DNA of 64,000 nucleotides from contig DASPVV010000034.1 in assembly GCA_035622175.1 (NCBI GenBank), forward strand, positions 5,904-69,903, read 5' to 3'. Source of the DNA: JAFAGX01 sp035622175. Lineage in GTDB: Bacteria; Acidobacteriota; Terriglobia; Terriglobales; Acidobacteriaceae. Shown piece by piece: positions 35,038 through 46,159 of the stretch (its first letter is position 1; each line of letters opens with the position of its first letter). The position numbers and the translations under genes were made by a program. The notes under the pieces were generated by a model. It had not been told where the DNA came from, ran no database searches, and saw only the letters and a program-made list of their open reading frames with translations.

Positions 35038-35397
35038 TCACCGCAGCGCAAGGCGGCTCCAGCACGCAAGGGGGTTGGAGAGAGCGTGATCCCACGGTTC
35101 GGAGACAAGATCGAGATATCCCTTGATTTCCTCGATCGGCTCGGGATCGAGCGCGAACAGAGTCTCGCGCCCTCGCCGGACGCCGTGGACGATGCCAACG
35201 CCCTCCATCATTCGGAGATGCTTCGTGATCGCCTGCCGGGTCAGCTTCGCGCCTTTGGTTAGTTGAGAAATTGAATGTCGGCGTCCGCGGCACAGTTTCG
35301 CAAGCAGCAACGGTCGCGTTTTGTCGCCGAGCGCAGCAAAGATTAGGGCATGAGCTCGGCGCCGGGCCGCCACGCTGCTACGGCCTATGCTGGACAT
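35038..35397 (-). CDS. ArsR-family transcriptional regulator
   Basis: 119 residues with a winged-helix core: AALGDKTRPLLLAKLCRGRR, then TKGAKLTRQAITKHLRMMEG (recognition helix) and GRETLFALDP in the wing. The C-terminal SEPWDHALSNPL is like the SRPBCC-associated subgroup rather than metal-sensing ArsR; no clear Cys metal site is visible. It precedes the DUF1326 gene in one transcript. The nearby palindrome at 35537-35552 is its plausible operator. Confidence 0.85.
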   Translation of the reverse strand: MSSIGRSSVAARRRAHALIFAALGDKTRPLLLAKLCRGRRHSISQLTKGAKLTRQAITKHLRMMEGVGIVHGVRRGRETLFALDPEPIEEIKGYLDLVSEPWDHALSNPLACWSRLALR

Positions 35398-35536
35398 AGT
35401 TCTCGGACCCCGTTCGCCTCTTCTCTCTTCACCCCTGCCGATGGGCTGGGAGATGGCAAGAACTCACTCACGCAAGCTGCTCCTGCTCAATGAGATAAGA
35501 GCGGAATCAAACTCCTGGCATTCTTCATCTAATTAA

Positions 35537-35552
35537 TTAACCGAATGGTTAA
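35537..35552. promoter_or_regulatory. Palindromic operator TTAACC-GAAT-GGTTAA
   Basis: A perfect 6-bp inverted repeat with a 4-bp spacer in an AT-rich island. It lies 140 bp upstream of the ArsR gene and 28 bp upstream of the FecR-protein ATG. As I recall, ArsR regulators of the SRPBCC subgroup bind TAACC-N-GGTTA sites. It could control one or both divergent units. Confidence 0.55.
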
Positions 35553-35579
35553 AAGAATTCACAGAAAGGAAGGTTGATT

Positions 35580-36572
35580 ATGAGGCTGTCTAGGTTGCAA
35601 GCAACTGCAGCAAGCTTGTTCCTGGCAGCGGTCTTGGTTGTGCCGGCGTGGGGGGCGAATTCCGGCACACATTCAGCGCTGCCCGGAACCCTAAATTATG
35701 TGGAAGGGCAGGCGTCGATCGGGAACCAGACGCTCGATGCCAAGTCGGTCGGTACTGCCGAGTTGCAGGCCGGCCAAACGCTTACTACGGACAATGGTAA
35801 AGCGGAGATTCTGCTCACCCCAGGAGTTTTCCTAAGGCTCGGCGCCGACAGTTCGCTGTCGATGGTTTCGCCCAACCTGACCAGTACAGAATTGGCTCTC
35901 CATCAAGGCGAAGCGATGGTCGAGGTAGACCAGATCTACAAGGAAAACGACATTCGCATCGCTCAAAACGGCGCGACGGTACAGCTCCTCAAGGTTGGTC
36001 TGTACGATTTCGACGCCGCTCATCAGCAGGTTCGAGTGTTCGACGGCAAAGCAGTGGTTCGAGACGGCGATCGGACGCTCACGCTCAAGGCCGGCCGCGA
36101 GGTTGCTCTCAACGGCGAAGGCAGGCTGAAAGCGACATCTTTCGATAAGAAAGTCGCAGAAGTCGATGACCTATATCGTTGGAGCAGCCTGCGTTCCGAT
36201 TACCTGGCGGAAGCCAACGTGGATGCAGCGCGGGTCTACGTTGTCAACGGATGGTATGGGCCGGGTTGGTTGGGAGCGGGTTGGTATTATAACCCGTGGT
36301 GGGGAGCGTACACATTCCTGCCGGCACGCGGATTCCTTTACTCCCCATTTGGCTGGGGTTTCTACTCGCCACTGTTCGTAGGTCGCGCTCCGGCGCTCTA
36401 TGGTTACGGTCACTACGTGCATACCTTCGATGGATTTCATCCTGCGCCAGCCCGTGGCCCTGGATTCCACGACTATGCGGTTCGATCCTTTGGGAGAGGC
36501 GAAAGTGCACCGGTAGGAGCGATGCATGGTTCAGGAGGTTTTCGCGGCGCTGGCTTCGGTGCGTTCCGATAG
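35580..36572 (+). CDS. Secreted FecR-domain protein with Trp/Gly/Tyr-rich C-terminus
   Basis: 330 residues from the ATG at 35580 (AAGGAAGG upstream; a TTG six bases earlier is less likely). Signal peptide SLFLAAVLVVPAWGA. Residues about 45-185 form a FecR-like beta domain with GQTLTTDNGKAEILLTPG and VRVFDGKAVV. From residue 210 a WYGPGWLGAGWYYNPWW-type tail precedes Gly/Phe-rich ends. Such stand-alone FecR proteins are frequent in Acidobacteriota; no sigma factor or TonB receptor is adjacent, so an iron role is not supported. A rho-independent terminator follows at 36597. Confidence 0.8.
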   Translation: MRLSRLQATAASLFLAAVLVVPAWGANSGTHSALPGTLNYVEGQASIGNQTLDAKSVGTAELQAGQTLTTDNGKAEILLTPGVFLRLGADSSLSMVSPNLTSTELALHQGEAMVEVDQIYKENDIRIAQNGATVQLLKVGLYDFDAAHQQVRVFDGKAVVRDGDRTLTLKAGREVALNGEGRLKATSFDKKVAEVDDLYRWSSLRSDYLAEANVDAARVYVVNGWYGPGWLGAGWYYNPWWGAYTFLPARGFLYSPFGWGFYSPLFVGRAPALYGYGHYVHTFDGFHPAPARGPGFHDYAVRSFGRGESAPVGAMHGSGGFRGAGFGAFR

Positions 36573-36596
36573 GCACGCGGATCATCCCAAGTATGA

Positions 36597-36626
36597 AAAA
36601 GCGGGGTGCCTTGCCATCCCGCTTTT
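36597..36626 (+). terminator. Rho-independent terminator after the FecR-protein gene
   Basis: AAAAGCGGG (36597-36605) and CCCGCTTTT (36618-36626) form a 9-bp stem with a 12-nt loop, followed by CTTCTTC. The stem is perfect and it ends the transcript 25 bp after the stop codon. Confidence 0.8.
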
Positions 36627-36815
36627 CTTCTATGGTCTGGCGAGCGTGGCCTCTGAGAAAATAGGAGAACGACAGGAGCCGAGGTCATTCCACTCATGGT
36701 TGGAACTTGAGGATCGAGAAATGAGAATTGACCTCAAACAGCGGAGCCTGTGCGGAGCCTGTGCCTTGCCTTGCATGATTCCACCCCAGCGATTAGACCT
36801 CCGTGGAGAATGGAC

Positions 36816-39491
<2,676 letters not shown>

Positions 39492-39583
39492 CGAATCGAA
39501 GCGTGCTTGCGTACGGGAGACGTCGAGAATGGTCGCGAGTTCCTGGCTGAGAGGCCTCACCCTATAGGTAGGTGGTGGGATCG

Positions 39584-40264
39584 ATGAGCGTCTTTGGTCT
39601 GGTTCACGGATCGACGCAGAACGCCTTGGGATGGGCGCTGCTGCTGCCGCAGCTAGAAAGGCGAGGGCATCGGGTCATTTGTGTCAACCTGCCAAGCGAT
39701 GAAGCGGAAGAAAGTGGCACCCGGTATGCGCAGGTGATTGCAGATTCGTTGCCAGCTTCTATCGAAGCTCCAATCGTGGTAGCTCATTCCGTGAGCGGAG
39801 TCTTCTTGCCGCTGCTGCCCACCTATCGGCCGGTATCGAGAATCGTGTTCCTGGCTGCTTTTGTCCCGGAGATAGGCAAGAGTCCGATGGAGCAGCTCAA
39901 GGCGAATCCTGAAATGTTCTGGCCGGACTGGATCGGGAAAGACCCTACCAAAGACGACAGCCTTGCGGCACGCTATCTTTTCCACGACTGCGATCCTGAA
40001 ATAACAGCTTGGGCGCTGACAACTTTAAGGCTGACGCATGCGCGCCGCGCTTTGAGGGAACCGTGCCCATTGCGCAGTTGGCCGGCTGTGCCAACTTCCT
40101 ACATCTTATGCCGGGAAGACAGGACGCTGCGTCCAGACTTCTGGCGCAAGCAGGTGCACAAGCAATTGGGGATCGACCCGATTGAGCTTCCGGGGGGGCA
40201 CTGCCCCCATGTCTCTCATCCCAGAGAATTGGCTGAGGTGCTGTCCGCGCTAGCTTCGTCCTGA
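39584..40264 (+). CDS. Alpha/beta hydrolase
   Basis: 226 residues from the ATG at 39584. The nucleophile elbow is AHSVSG, the oxyanion start FGLVHGSTQNALGW, and the C-terminal His lies in LPGGHCPHVSHP. These are the three catalytic parts of the family, so an esterase- or amidase-like function is likely; the HxSxG elbow is seen in salicylate/methylketone-type esterases. It follows the glucosidase by 92 bp but the role is unrelated as far as visible. Confidence 0.82.
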   Translation: MSVFGLVHGSTQNALGWALLLPQLERRGHRVICVNLPSDEAEESGTRYAQVIADSLPASIEAPIVVAHSVSGVFLPLLPTYRPVSRIVFLAAFVPEIGKSPMEQLKANPEMFWPDWIGKDPTKDDSLAARYLFHDCDPEITAWALTTLRLTHARRALREPCPLRSWPAVPTSYILCREDRTLRPDFWRKQVHKQLGIDPIELPGGHCPHVSHPRELAEVLSALASS

Positions 40265-40719
40265 ACGTAGATATCCTGCCGTCTTGTCAGGGGAGGGCAG
40301 AGGGCCAGAAAATGCAGTCGATGGGACCAGGGGCAGGGCAAGTCGGGCTGCTCTATGGGTCGGCCGATGGGCGGCACACGTACACGACCCTGGCTGGCAC
40401 CTCTTGGGGAGTCGCAAATCGCTTCCACAACCGGGACGTCACTTCAGCGTTCGAAGCCTCTACCAGAAAGTGATCCGGATGAGGTGAAAAACCAGGTGGT
40501 GACCCAGCTGTTTTGCCCCCCCATCCCGCTCTCCGACGCCAGTCTATCGATCCTGCGCGTTCGCGCGAAACTCTGCTCGTCGGCTTGCTACCCGCCTCGA
40601 TGGTTCTCGGAAAGCCGATTCCTGGTCTTGCTCTAGCAGCGGGACCAGAATCCCGGGAGCAAACAGCTTCTTATCCTGATGGGAGGGGAAAAGGATTCGT
40701 GGTAGTACGCTCATAAGGT
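40265..40719. other. Intergenic region, nothing recognised
   Basis: About 455 bp between the hydrolase and the DHA2 exporter. Short frames up to 93 codons exist in several registers but none resembles a protein. No terminator or strong promoter was seen apart from an AAGG before the exporter ATG. Confidence 0.5.
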
Positions 40720-42123
40720 ATGCCGAACCGGAATCTTCTCCCATGGCTTGTGGCCGTGGCCCTTTTCATGGAGTCGCTCGACACGACCATTCTGAACACG
40801 GCCGTGCCGGCCATTGCGGATGCCTTGCATGTGACTCCGCTCAACATGAAGTCCGTGCTGGCCAGCTATACGTTGAGCCTTGCGGTCTTCATTCCGATCA
40901 GCGGATGGATGGCGGACCGCTTCGGCACGCGTCGTGTGTTTGCTTCCGCGATCGGGTTGTTTAGCCTGGGCTCGCTGCTCTGCGGCCTCTCGAGCGACAT
41001 TCGCTTACTTGTCTTCTGCCGTGTTCTACAGGGCTGCGGCGGAGCCATGATGGTGCCGGTAGGCCGACTCACTCTGGTGAGAACATTCGCCAAACCCGAG
41101 CTGGTCCGAGTTATGAGCTTTGTTTCCATCCCCGCCTTGATCGGCCCTATGCTCGGACCCCTCGCAGGAGGTCTTATCGTCCGATACCTACATTGGCGGG
41201 TCATCTTCTTCGTGAATATTCCCATCGGTATTGTCGGCTTGTTGCTGGTTCACCTTTATTTGCCCGACTACCGAGAGGAGAAAAGTCCTCCGCTCGATGT
41301 GGTCGGGCTGATCCTGTTTGGATCCGGCATCGGGCTGCTGTCCTATGTATTGGAGGTATTTGGGCAACATACCCTCAGCATTTTCGAGATTCTGGGTTTG
41401 ATGATGATTTCACTGGCTCTGCTTGCCGGATACGAACTCCATGCCAGGGGGATCCGGTTCCCGTTGCTCGAGCTCTCGTTGTTTCGCATCCGGACATTCA
41501 GTACCGCCGTGAGTGGCAGTTTTTTCACCCGTCTCGGCATTGGCGGAGTTCCATTCCTTCTGCCGCTGCTTTATCAGGTTGGCCTTGGACTTAGTCCCGT
41601 TCAATCCGGCCTGCTGATCATGCCGCAGGCGATCGCTTCGATGACGATGAAATTAGTCATGTCACGAGTTTTGACGCGCTTGGGCTATCGCGGCGTGCTG
41701 GTTTCAAACACCGTGATTATCGGGATTCTACTTCTTCTGTTCGCGGCCATAGGGCTGACCACACCGATATGGGTCATCCTTGTTCTGACCTTTCTTTATG
41801 GGGGGTTTACCTCGTTGCAATACACCAGCATGAACACTCTGGTCTACGCTGATATCGGGGAAGAACAAGTCAGCCGCGCGAGCTCGATTGCCAGCACCAG
41901 TCAGCAGATGTCGATCAGTTTCGGAGTAGCGATTGCAGGCCTGGCCACCGCCTTCTTCCTTCCGGCCAGCGCTGATGCCGATCGCATCGCATTCATCCAT
42001 GGAATCCATAAAGCATTCCTCGCGCTTGGCGGCTTCACGATTCTATCGACGATCATCTTTTGCGAACTCCGGGCGGGCGACGGGGATAAAGTAAGCCTGC
42101 ACCGGGTTCTGCATACCGGATAA
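40720..42123 (+). CDS. DHA2-family (14-TM) drug/proton antiporter
   Basis: 467 residues with about 14 hydrophobic helices. Motif LDTTILNTAVPAIA in helix 1 (signature of DHA2), GWMADRFGTRRVF in loop 2-3 and GPMLGPLAGGLIVRYLHWR in helix 5 match EmrB/QacA-type exporters. It pumps out lipophilic compounds at the expense of the proton gradient. No EmrA-like membrane-fusion or TetR regulator gene lies next to it. Confidence 0.88.
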   Translation: MPNRNLLPWLVAVALFMESLDTTILNTAVPAIADALHVTPLNMKSVLASYTLSLAVFIPISGWMADRFGTRRVFASAIGLFSLGSLLCGLSSDIRLLVFCRVLQGCGGAMMVPVGRLTLVRTFAKPELVRVMSFVSIPALIGPMLGPLAGGLIVRYLHWRVIFFVNIPIGIVGLLLVHLYLPDYREEKSPPLDVVGLILFGSGIGLLSYVLEVFGQHTLSIFEILGLMMISLALLAGYELHARGIRFPLLELSLFRIRTFSTAVSGSFFTRLGIGGVPFLLPLLYQVGLGLSPVQSGLLIMPQAIASMTMKLVMSRVLTRLGYRGVLVSNTVIIGILLLLFAAIGLTTPIWVILVLTFLYGGFTSLQYTSMNTLVYADIGEEQVSRASSIASTSQQMSISFGVAIAGLATAFFLPASADADRIAFIHGIHKAFLALGGFTILSTIIFCELRAGDGDKVSLHRVLHTG

Positions 42124-42250
42124 AGTCCGGCGCATGACCGGCCGGGCAACAATCCGTCTTTTCTCGCGCTGACTGAAATGTCGAGCCGGTTCAGCCGGTA
42201 ACCCGCCGGTTGGTCGGTTGCGGTACTATGGATGGTCGATCCGTCAATCC

Positions 42251-43912
42251 ATGCGGCGCATACTTTTCCTGCTAGCGATTTCTGTAACGCTGATCTCCTG
42301 TACCCGCAAGCCGAACTTCGACGTCGTCTTGAGGAACGGCTTGATCTGCGACGGCAGCGGTTCACCTTGCGGCACCGGAGGGCTTGCTGTCACGGGTGAC
42401 AGAATCGCCAAAACCGGGGATCTCTCCGCCGATCGTGGGCGTATCGATATCGACGTTCACGGCCAGGTCATTGCGCCGGGTTTTATCAACCTCATGTCAG
42501 GGCCAGAAGGAATGTTTGCCGATGGTCGCGGTCTGAGCGATCTGCTCCAGGGCGTCACGCTAGAGATCTTCGGAGAAGGCGAGTCCATGGGTCCTCTCAC
42601 CGACGATATGCGCGCCGAGGCTCGGAGCCAGCAGGCCGACATCAGGTACGACATCACCTGGCACACCCTCAACGAAGGGCTCGAAACCCTGGTCCGGAAC
42701 GGCATCTCGCCCAATGTAGCCTCTTTTATCGGTGCCGCGACGCCCCGTATCAATGTGCTTGGCCGGGCCAACCGCGCGCCCACGCCCGCCGAACTCGACC
42801 GCATGCGTGACCTCACGGCAAAGGCCATGCAGGACGGCGCGCTCGGGGTGGCCTCGGCTTTGATCTATCAGCCCGGCAACTACGCCCGCACCGAGGAATT
42901 AGTGGCGCTCGCCCAGGTCGCCGCCCGATATAAGGGCATCTACATTTCCCACATCCGCAACGAGGGTGATCACGAGATGGATGCCATCGAGGAGTTGATT
43001 ACCATCGCCCGCCAGGCACAAATTCCGGCGGAGATCTATCATCTCAAGGTCGCGGGCGAGAAAAACTGGAGCCACCTGCCCGAAGTGATTCAGAAGATCG
43101 AAGCCGCACGAGCCCAGGGCCTCGCCATTACCGCTGATATGTACACCTATACCGCAGGCGAAACCGGCCTCGACGCCGCCATGCCGCCATGGGTCCAGGA
43201 AGGTGGCCTCGAGGCATGGCGCAAGCGGCTGCAGGATCCCGCCATCCGCAAGCGCGTGAGGCAGGAGATGTCCTCGAGCGATCGATACGACAACCTTCTT
43301 CACGCCGCGGGAACGCCCGACAACGTGCTTCTGGTCGGATTCAAGAGCGAGGCGCTCAAGCCGTTGACCGGGAAGACACTCAGCGAAGTCGCCCGCCTGC
43401 GGCACTCGACGGCGGAAGAAACTGCCATGGATCTGGTGATCGAGGATGATTCCCGGGTGGAAACCGTCTACTTTCTGATGAGCGAGGACAATATCCGCAA
43501 GCAGATCGTGCTCCCCTGGGTGAGTTTTGCTTCCGACGCAGATCCCGAGGGCGTCGACGGAGTCTTCCTCAAATTCAGCGCCCATCCGCGCACTTTCGGC
43601 AACTTTGCCCGCGTCTATGCCCGTTACGTCCGCGACGAGAACCTCATGACCGTGGCCGAAGCGGTTCGCAAGATGACCTCTCTACCGGCTTCCAATCTGG
43701 GCATTGCCGACCGTGGTCTGCTGCGGCCCGGGTTCTTCGCAGACATCACTGTCTTCGATCCGGCCACAATCCAGGATCATGCCACTTTTGACAAGCCCCG
43801 GCAGACGGCGACCGGGGTCTCGGAGGTCTTCGTCAACGGCGTGCTGGTCGTGCACACGGGTGAGCATACGGGTGCGAAACCCGGCCGCGTCGTCAAGCGG
43901 GAGCGAAGCTAG
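42251..43912 (+). CDS. D-aminoacylase-like amidohydrolase, lipoprotein
   Basis: 553 residues from the ATG at 42251. Signal peptide ends ISVTLISC, a good lipobox. The metal site of amidohydrolases normally opens with HxH after PGF; here it reads PGFINLMSG, so that pair is missing. Later metal or substrate residues remain: YISHIRNEGDHE, EIYHLKVAGEKN and SFASDADPEG. As I recall, a subset of N-acyl-D-amino-acid deacylases share this PGFIN form with FGEGESMGPL. The protein probably cleaves N-acyl amino acids at the envelope, using one metal. Confidence 0.82.
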   Translation: MRRILFLLAISVTLISCTRKPNFDVVLRNGLICDGSGSPCGTGGLAVTGDRIAKTGDLSADRGRIDIDVHGQVIAPGFINLMSGPEGMFADGRGLSDLLQGVTLEIFGEGESMGPLTDDMRAEARSQQADIRYDITWHTLNEGLETLVRNGISPNVASFIGAATPRINVLGRANRAPTPAELDRMRDLTAKAMQDGALGVASALIYQPGNYARTEELVALAQVAARYKGIYISHIRNEGDHEMDAIEELITIARQAQIPAEIYHLKVAGEKNWSHLPEVIQKIEAARAQGLAITADMYTYTAGETGLDAAMPPWVQEGGLEAWRKRLQDPAIRKRVRQEMSSSDRYDNLLHAAGTPDNVLLVGFKSEALKPLTGKTLSEVARLRHSTAEETAMDLVIEDDSRVETVYFLMSEDNIRKQIVLPWVSFASDADPEGVDGVFLKFSAHPRTFGNFARVYARYVRDENLMTVAEAVRKMTSLPASNLGIADRGLLRPGFFADITVFDPATIQDHATFDKPRQTATGVSEVFVNGVLVVHTGEHTGAKPGRVVKRERS

Positions 43913-44013
43913 CTTTGCTGTCCGGCCACCCTCCCCCGGGGCTTGTATACTCGGAAGGTCCCGGGGCAGCCGAGCCTTTTGAGCGCGCCCGGCCTCAAGT
44001 CAGGAGACCTCTT

Positions 44014-44772
44014 ATGCAGAGTCGCATCAGCGGAACGACCATGCCAGTTTTGGAGTTCCAGCTCGACCCCAATGAGTCGATTATCTCCGAGGCAGGAGAA
44101 TTGTCTTGGATGGGCAGTTCCATTCAGATGACGACGCACACCCAGTTCGCCGGGGGCGGGGGCCTGCTCGGCGTGCTCAAGCGCGTGGCTGGCGGAGGGT
44201 CAATGTTTATGACCGAATATCGTGCTCTCGGCTCTGCCGGTGAACTGGCCTTCGCGACCAAACTGCCCGGCCACATCGTCCCGGTCGAAGTCTCCCCGGG
44301 ACACGAATACTTGATTCACCGCCACGGCTTTCTCTGCGCTACACCGCAAATACAGATTAGCGTCGGCTTTCAGCGATCGCTCGGCGCGGGCATCTTCGGT
44401 GGCGACGGCTTTCTGCTGCAACAACTCAGCGGACAGGGAACTGCCTGGCTCGAACTTTCCGGGGAACTGGTCGTGCGCGAGCTGCAGCCCGGCGAAACTC
44501 TGCGCGTTCATCCCGGTCATGTGGGTGCTTTTCAGGCCAGTGTTTCGTTCCAGATTGTGACCGTGCCCGGCATTAAGAACATGATCTTCGGCGGCGACGG
44601 AATTTTTTTTGCCGCCCTCACCGGCCCGGGAAAAATCTGGCTCCAGACCCTACCTATCGCAAAGCTGGCTCACGCCATCGAGAGATATTTGCCGCGTGAA
44701 GCCTCGAGAAAAGCCGTGGAGGGCGGTGTCGTCGGAGGCATTGTGGGTTCGGTGCTGGAGGGCATGAAATGA
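44014..44772 (+). CDS. AIM24/TIGR00266-family protein
   Basis: 252 residues from the ATG at 44014 (CAGGAGA upstream), rather than the frame start at 43915. The repeated beta pattern with AGELSWMGSSIQM, HIVPVEVSPGHEYLIHRHG and FGGDGIFFAALTGPGKIW defines the family, named after a mitochondrial protein but common in bacteria, where the function is unknown. It ends in a Gly/Val-rich segment (GGVVGGIVGSVLEG), possibly a membrane anchor. An extended -10 (TTGTATACT) lies about 60 bp upstream. Confidence 0.85.
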   Translation: MQSRISGTTMPVLEFQLDPNESIISEAGELSWMGSSIQMTTHTQFAGGGGLLGVLKRVAGGGSMFMTEYRALGSAGELAFATKLPGHIVPVEVSPGHEYLIHRHGFLCATPQIQISVGFQRSLGAGIFGGDGFLLQQLSGQGTAWLELSGELVVRELQPGETLRVHPGHVGAFQASVSFQIVTVPGIKNMIFGGDGIFFAALTGPGKIWLQTLPIAKLAHAIERYLPREASRKAVEGGVVGGIVGSVLEGMK

Positions 44773-44911
44773 GTCGCTACAAGGTTGCAGCGGTCAGGGA
44801 CTCAGCGCCAGGATGCCCGAGGACCTAGCCCGGTGAGTACAACCACCATGACGTTGGTCCAGAAGGATGGCAGCGCCTTCGAACCGGTGGGTTGGCGGGG
44901 GGAGTTGGACA

Positions 44912-45688
44912 TCATCGCGCGTGCTTCGCCGGACTCGCGTCTGCCCTGTCAGTCGAGGTGACTCGTGCAGTTTCGACCGTTTCAAAATCGCCAGCTTCGG
45001 CCCAGCCCACCACGCCACTCTTAGTTTTTACCTTGGCGCTGTAGCTGTCACTGTACATGAGAATCACTTTCTCACCGGGATGCACGATGCCCACGTGTAC
45101 GCCCCCGGATTCTTCGGACGTCAGGGTTAAGTCCCAACTCACATCCGATTGGACGTAGAGAACGGTCGGTTTTGCGGGATGAGGTTTTTCGTACGCGCTG
45201 GGAAACTTTTCCGCGATCGCCCTTTGAATCTCCGCGGCCCGCGTGGCCTCGGGGAATTCTGTGACAGTGCCGTCCGGCATGCGCACCGGCAAAGTGGGTG
45301 GGTAGAAACAATTGTTGGAAAGATCGATGTCGACAAGGTCCAGATCGGGATTGACCGTACCTGGCTCCGTGCTCGGTTCAGTACCGAAGTCCGTCCAAGG
45401 TACCGTTGTCCGGCTACAAGCGATTAGTTGGGGATCCGTTTCGCAGGCGTCAGTTGCGTCTTGGCCAGGAAAGCGGGCGATGCAGGCATGGACTGCTCTC
45501 CGGTTGTCGGCGGCAACTCTTCGCTGCTGCCGCAGGTCTCGGTACTTACTCAGAGCGTACCAGCCGCCTATTCCAATGACCACGACGGCCACAGGCACCA
45601 AGGTGGCTCTGGCAACCCCACGCCACAGATGATGCTGATCGATGAGATACAGCAGGAAAATTAAGAGTAACGCGATTCCGAGACTCAC
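44912..45688 (-). CDS. Membrane protein with periplasmic SH3-like region, function unknown
   Basis: 258 residues from a GTG at 45688 (GGGGGG upstream). Two N-terminal hydrophobic segments, LGIALLLIFLLYLI and LVPVAVVVIGIGGWYALS, then a soluble part with three Cys (ACIARF, DACETD, LIACSR) and a C-terminal SH3-like stretch, GEKVILMYSDSYSAKVKTKS then GWAEAGDF. No confident family. It stands alone, converging on the AIM24 gene. Confidence 0.6.
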   Translation of the reverse strand: MSLGIALLLIFLLYLIDQHHLWRGVARATLVPVAVVVIGIGGWYALSKYRDLRQQRRVAADNRRAVHACIARFPGQDATDACETDPQLIACSRTTVPWTDFGTEPSTEPGTVNPDLDLVDIDLSNNCFYPPTLPVRMPDGTVTEFPEATRAAEIQRAIAEKFPSAYEKPHPAKPTVLYVQSDVSWDLTLTSEESGGVHVGIVHPGEKVILMYSDSYSAKVKTKSGVVGWAEAGDFETVETARVTSTDRADASPAKHAR

Positions 45689-46159
45689 TATGCTATCCCC
45701 CCTCTGCGAACCATGGTGGTGTCGGGAGAACTCACCATCACCAAGGCTCGAGTAGTATTAGCTAGAGTCTTGCGCGCGTTTCTCACTTGTCGGACTCTGC
45801 CATCGCGCAGATGCAGTCCCAGAGTAATCAACGGTACGACAATCATTTCTCTCCTCATTTCGAATTGCTTCTCCAAAGGTGGTGAGCAAGGCTTGAGTTG
45901 TTGCCTCAGCCTTTCTCATCCGTTCGGCTTGCTGACAATTGCAACAGTCTGCGATTTGCAGAACTAAGGCACCTGGGCAATCCTGGGATCCTCATTGTGC
46001 TTCAGTTTTATCGCTGGATCTCGAAAATCTTTGGTAACAAAAACGCGAGGGGAGTAACTATAACTTTCCGGCCACTCCTATGGTAGGAAAGGGGAATCCA
46101 GTCAAGGCTCCCGCTGCCTAGTCCCGCTTCCGGCAGCCGTTCTCAAGGTCCAGCGAGAA
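45689..46159. other. Intergenic region downstream of the dynamin operon
   Basis: About 470 bp. It contains the promoter side of the 44912 gene and the end of the dynamin-like operon. A GCTGCC/GGCAGC inverted repeat (46113-46137) is weak, with no T-run. No gene was recognised. Confidence 0.45.

Noticed and set aside
34321..35262. 313-codon plus-strand frame over DUF1326 and ArsR
   Set aside because: It is the complement of two well-supported genes and has no protein-like motif.
46113..46137. GCTGCC/GGCAGC hairpin after the dynamin operon as a terminator
   Set aside because: Six-base stem with a long loop and no T-run on the relevant strand.
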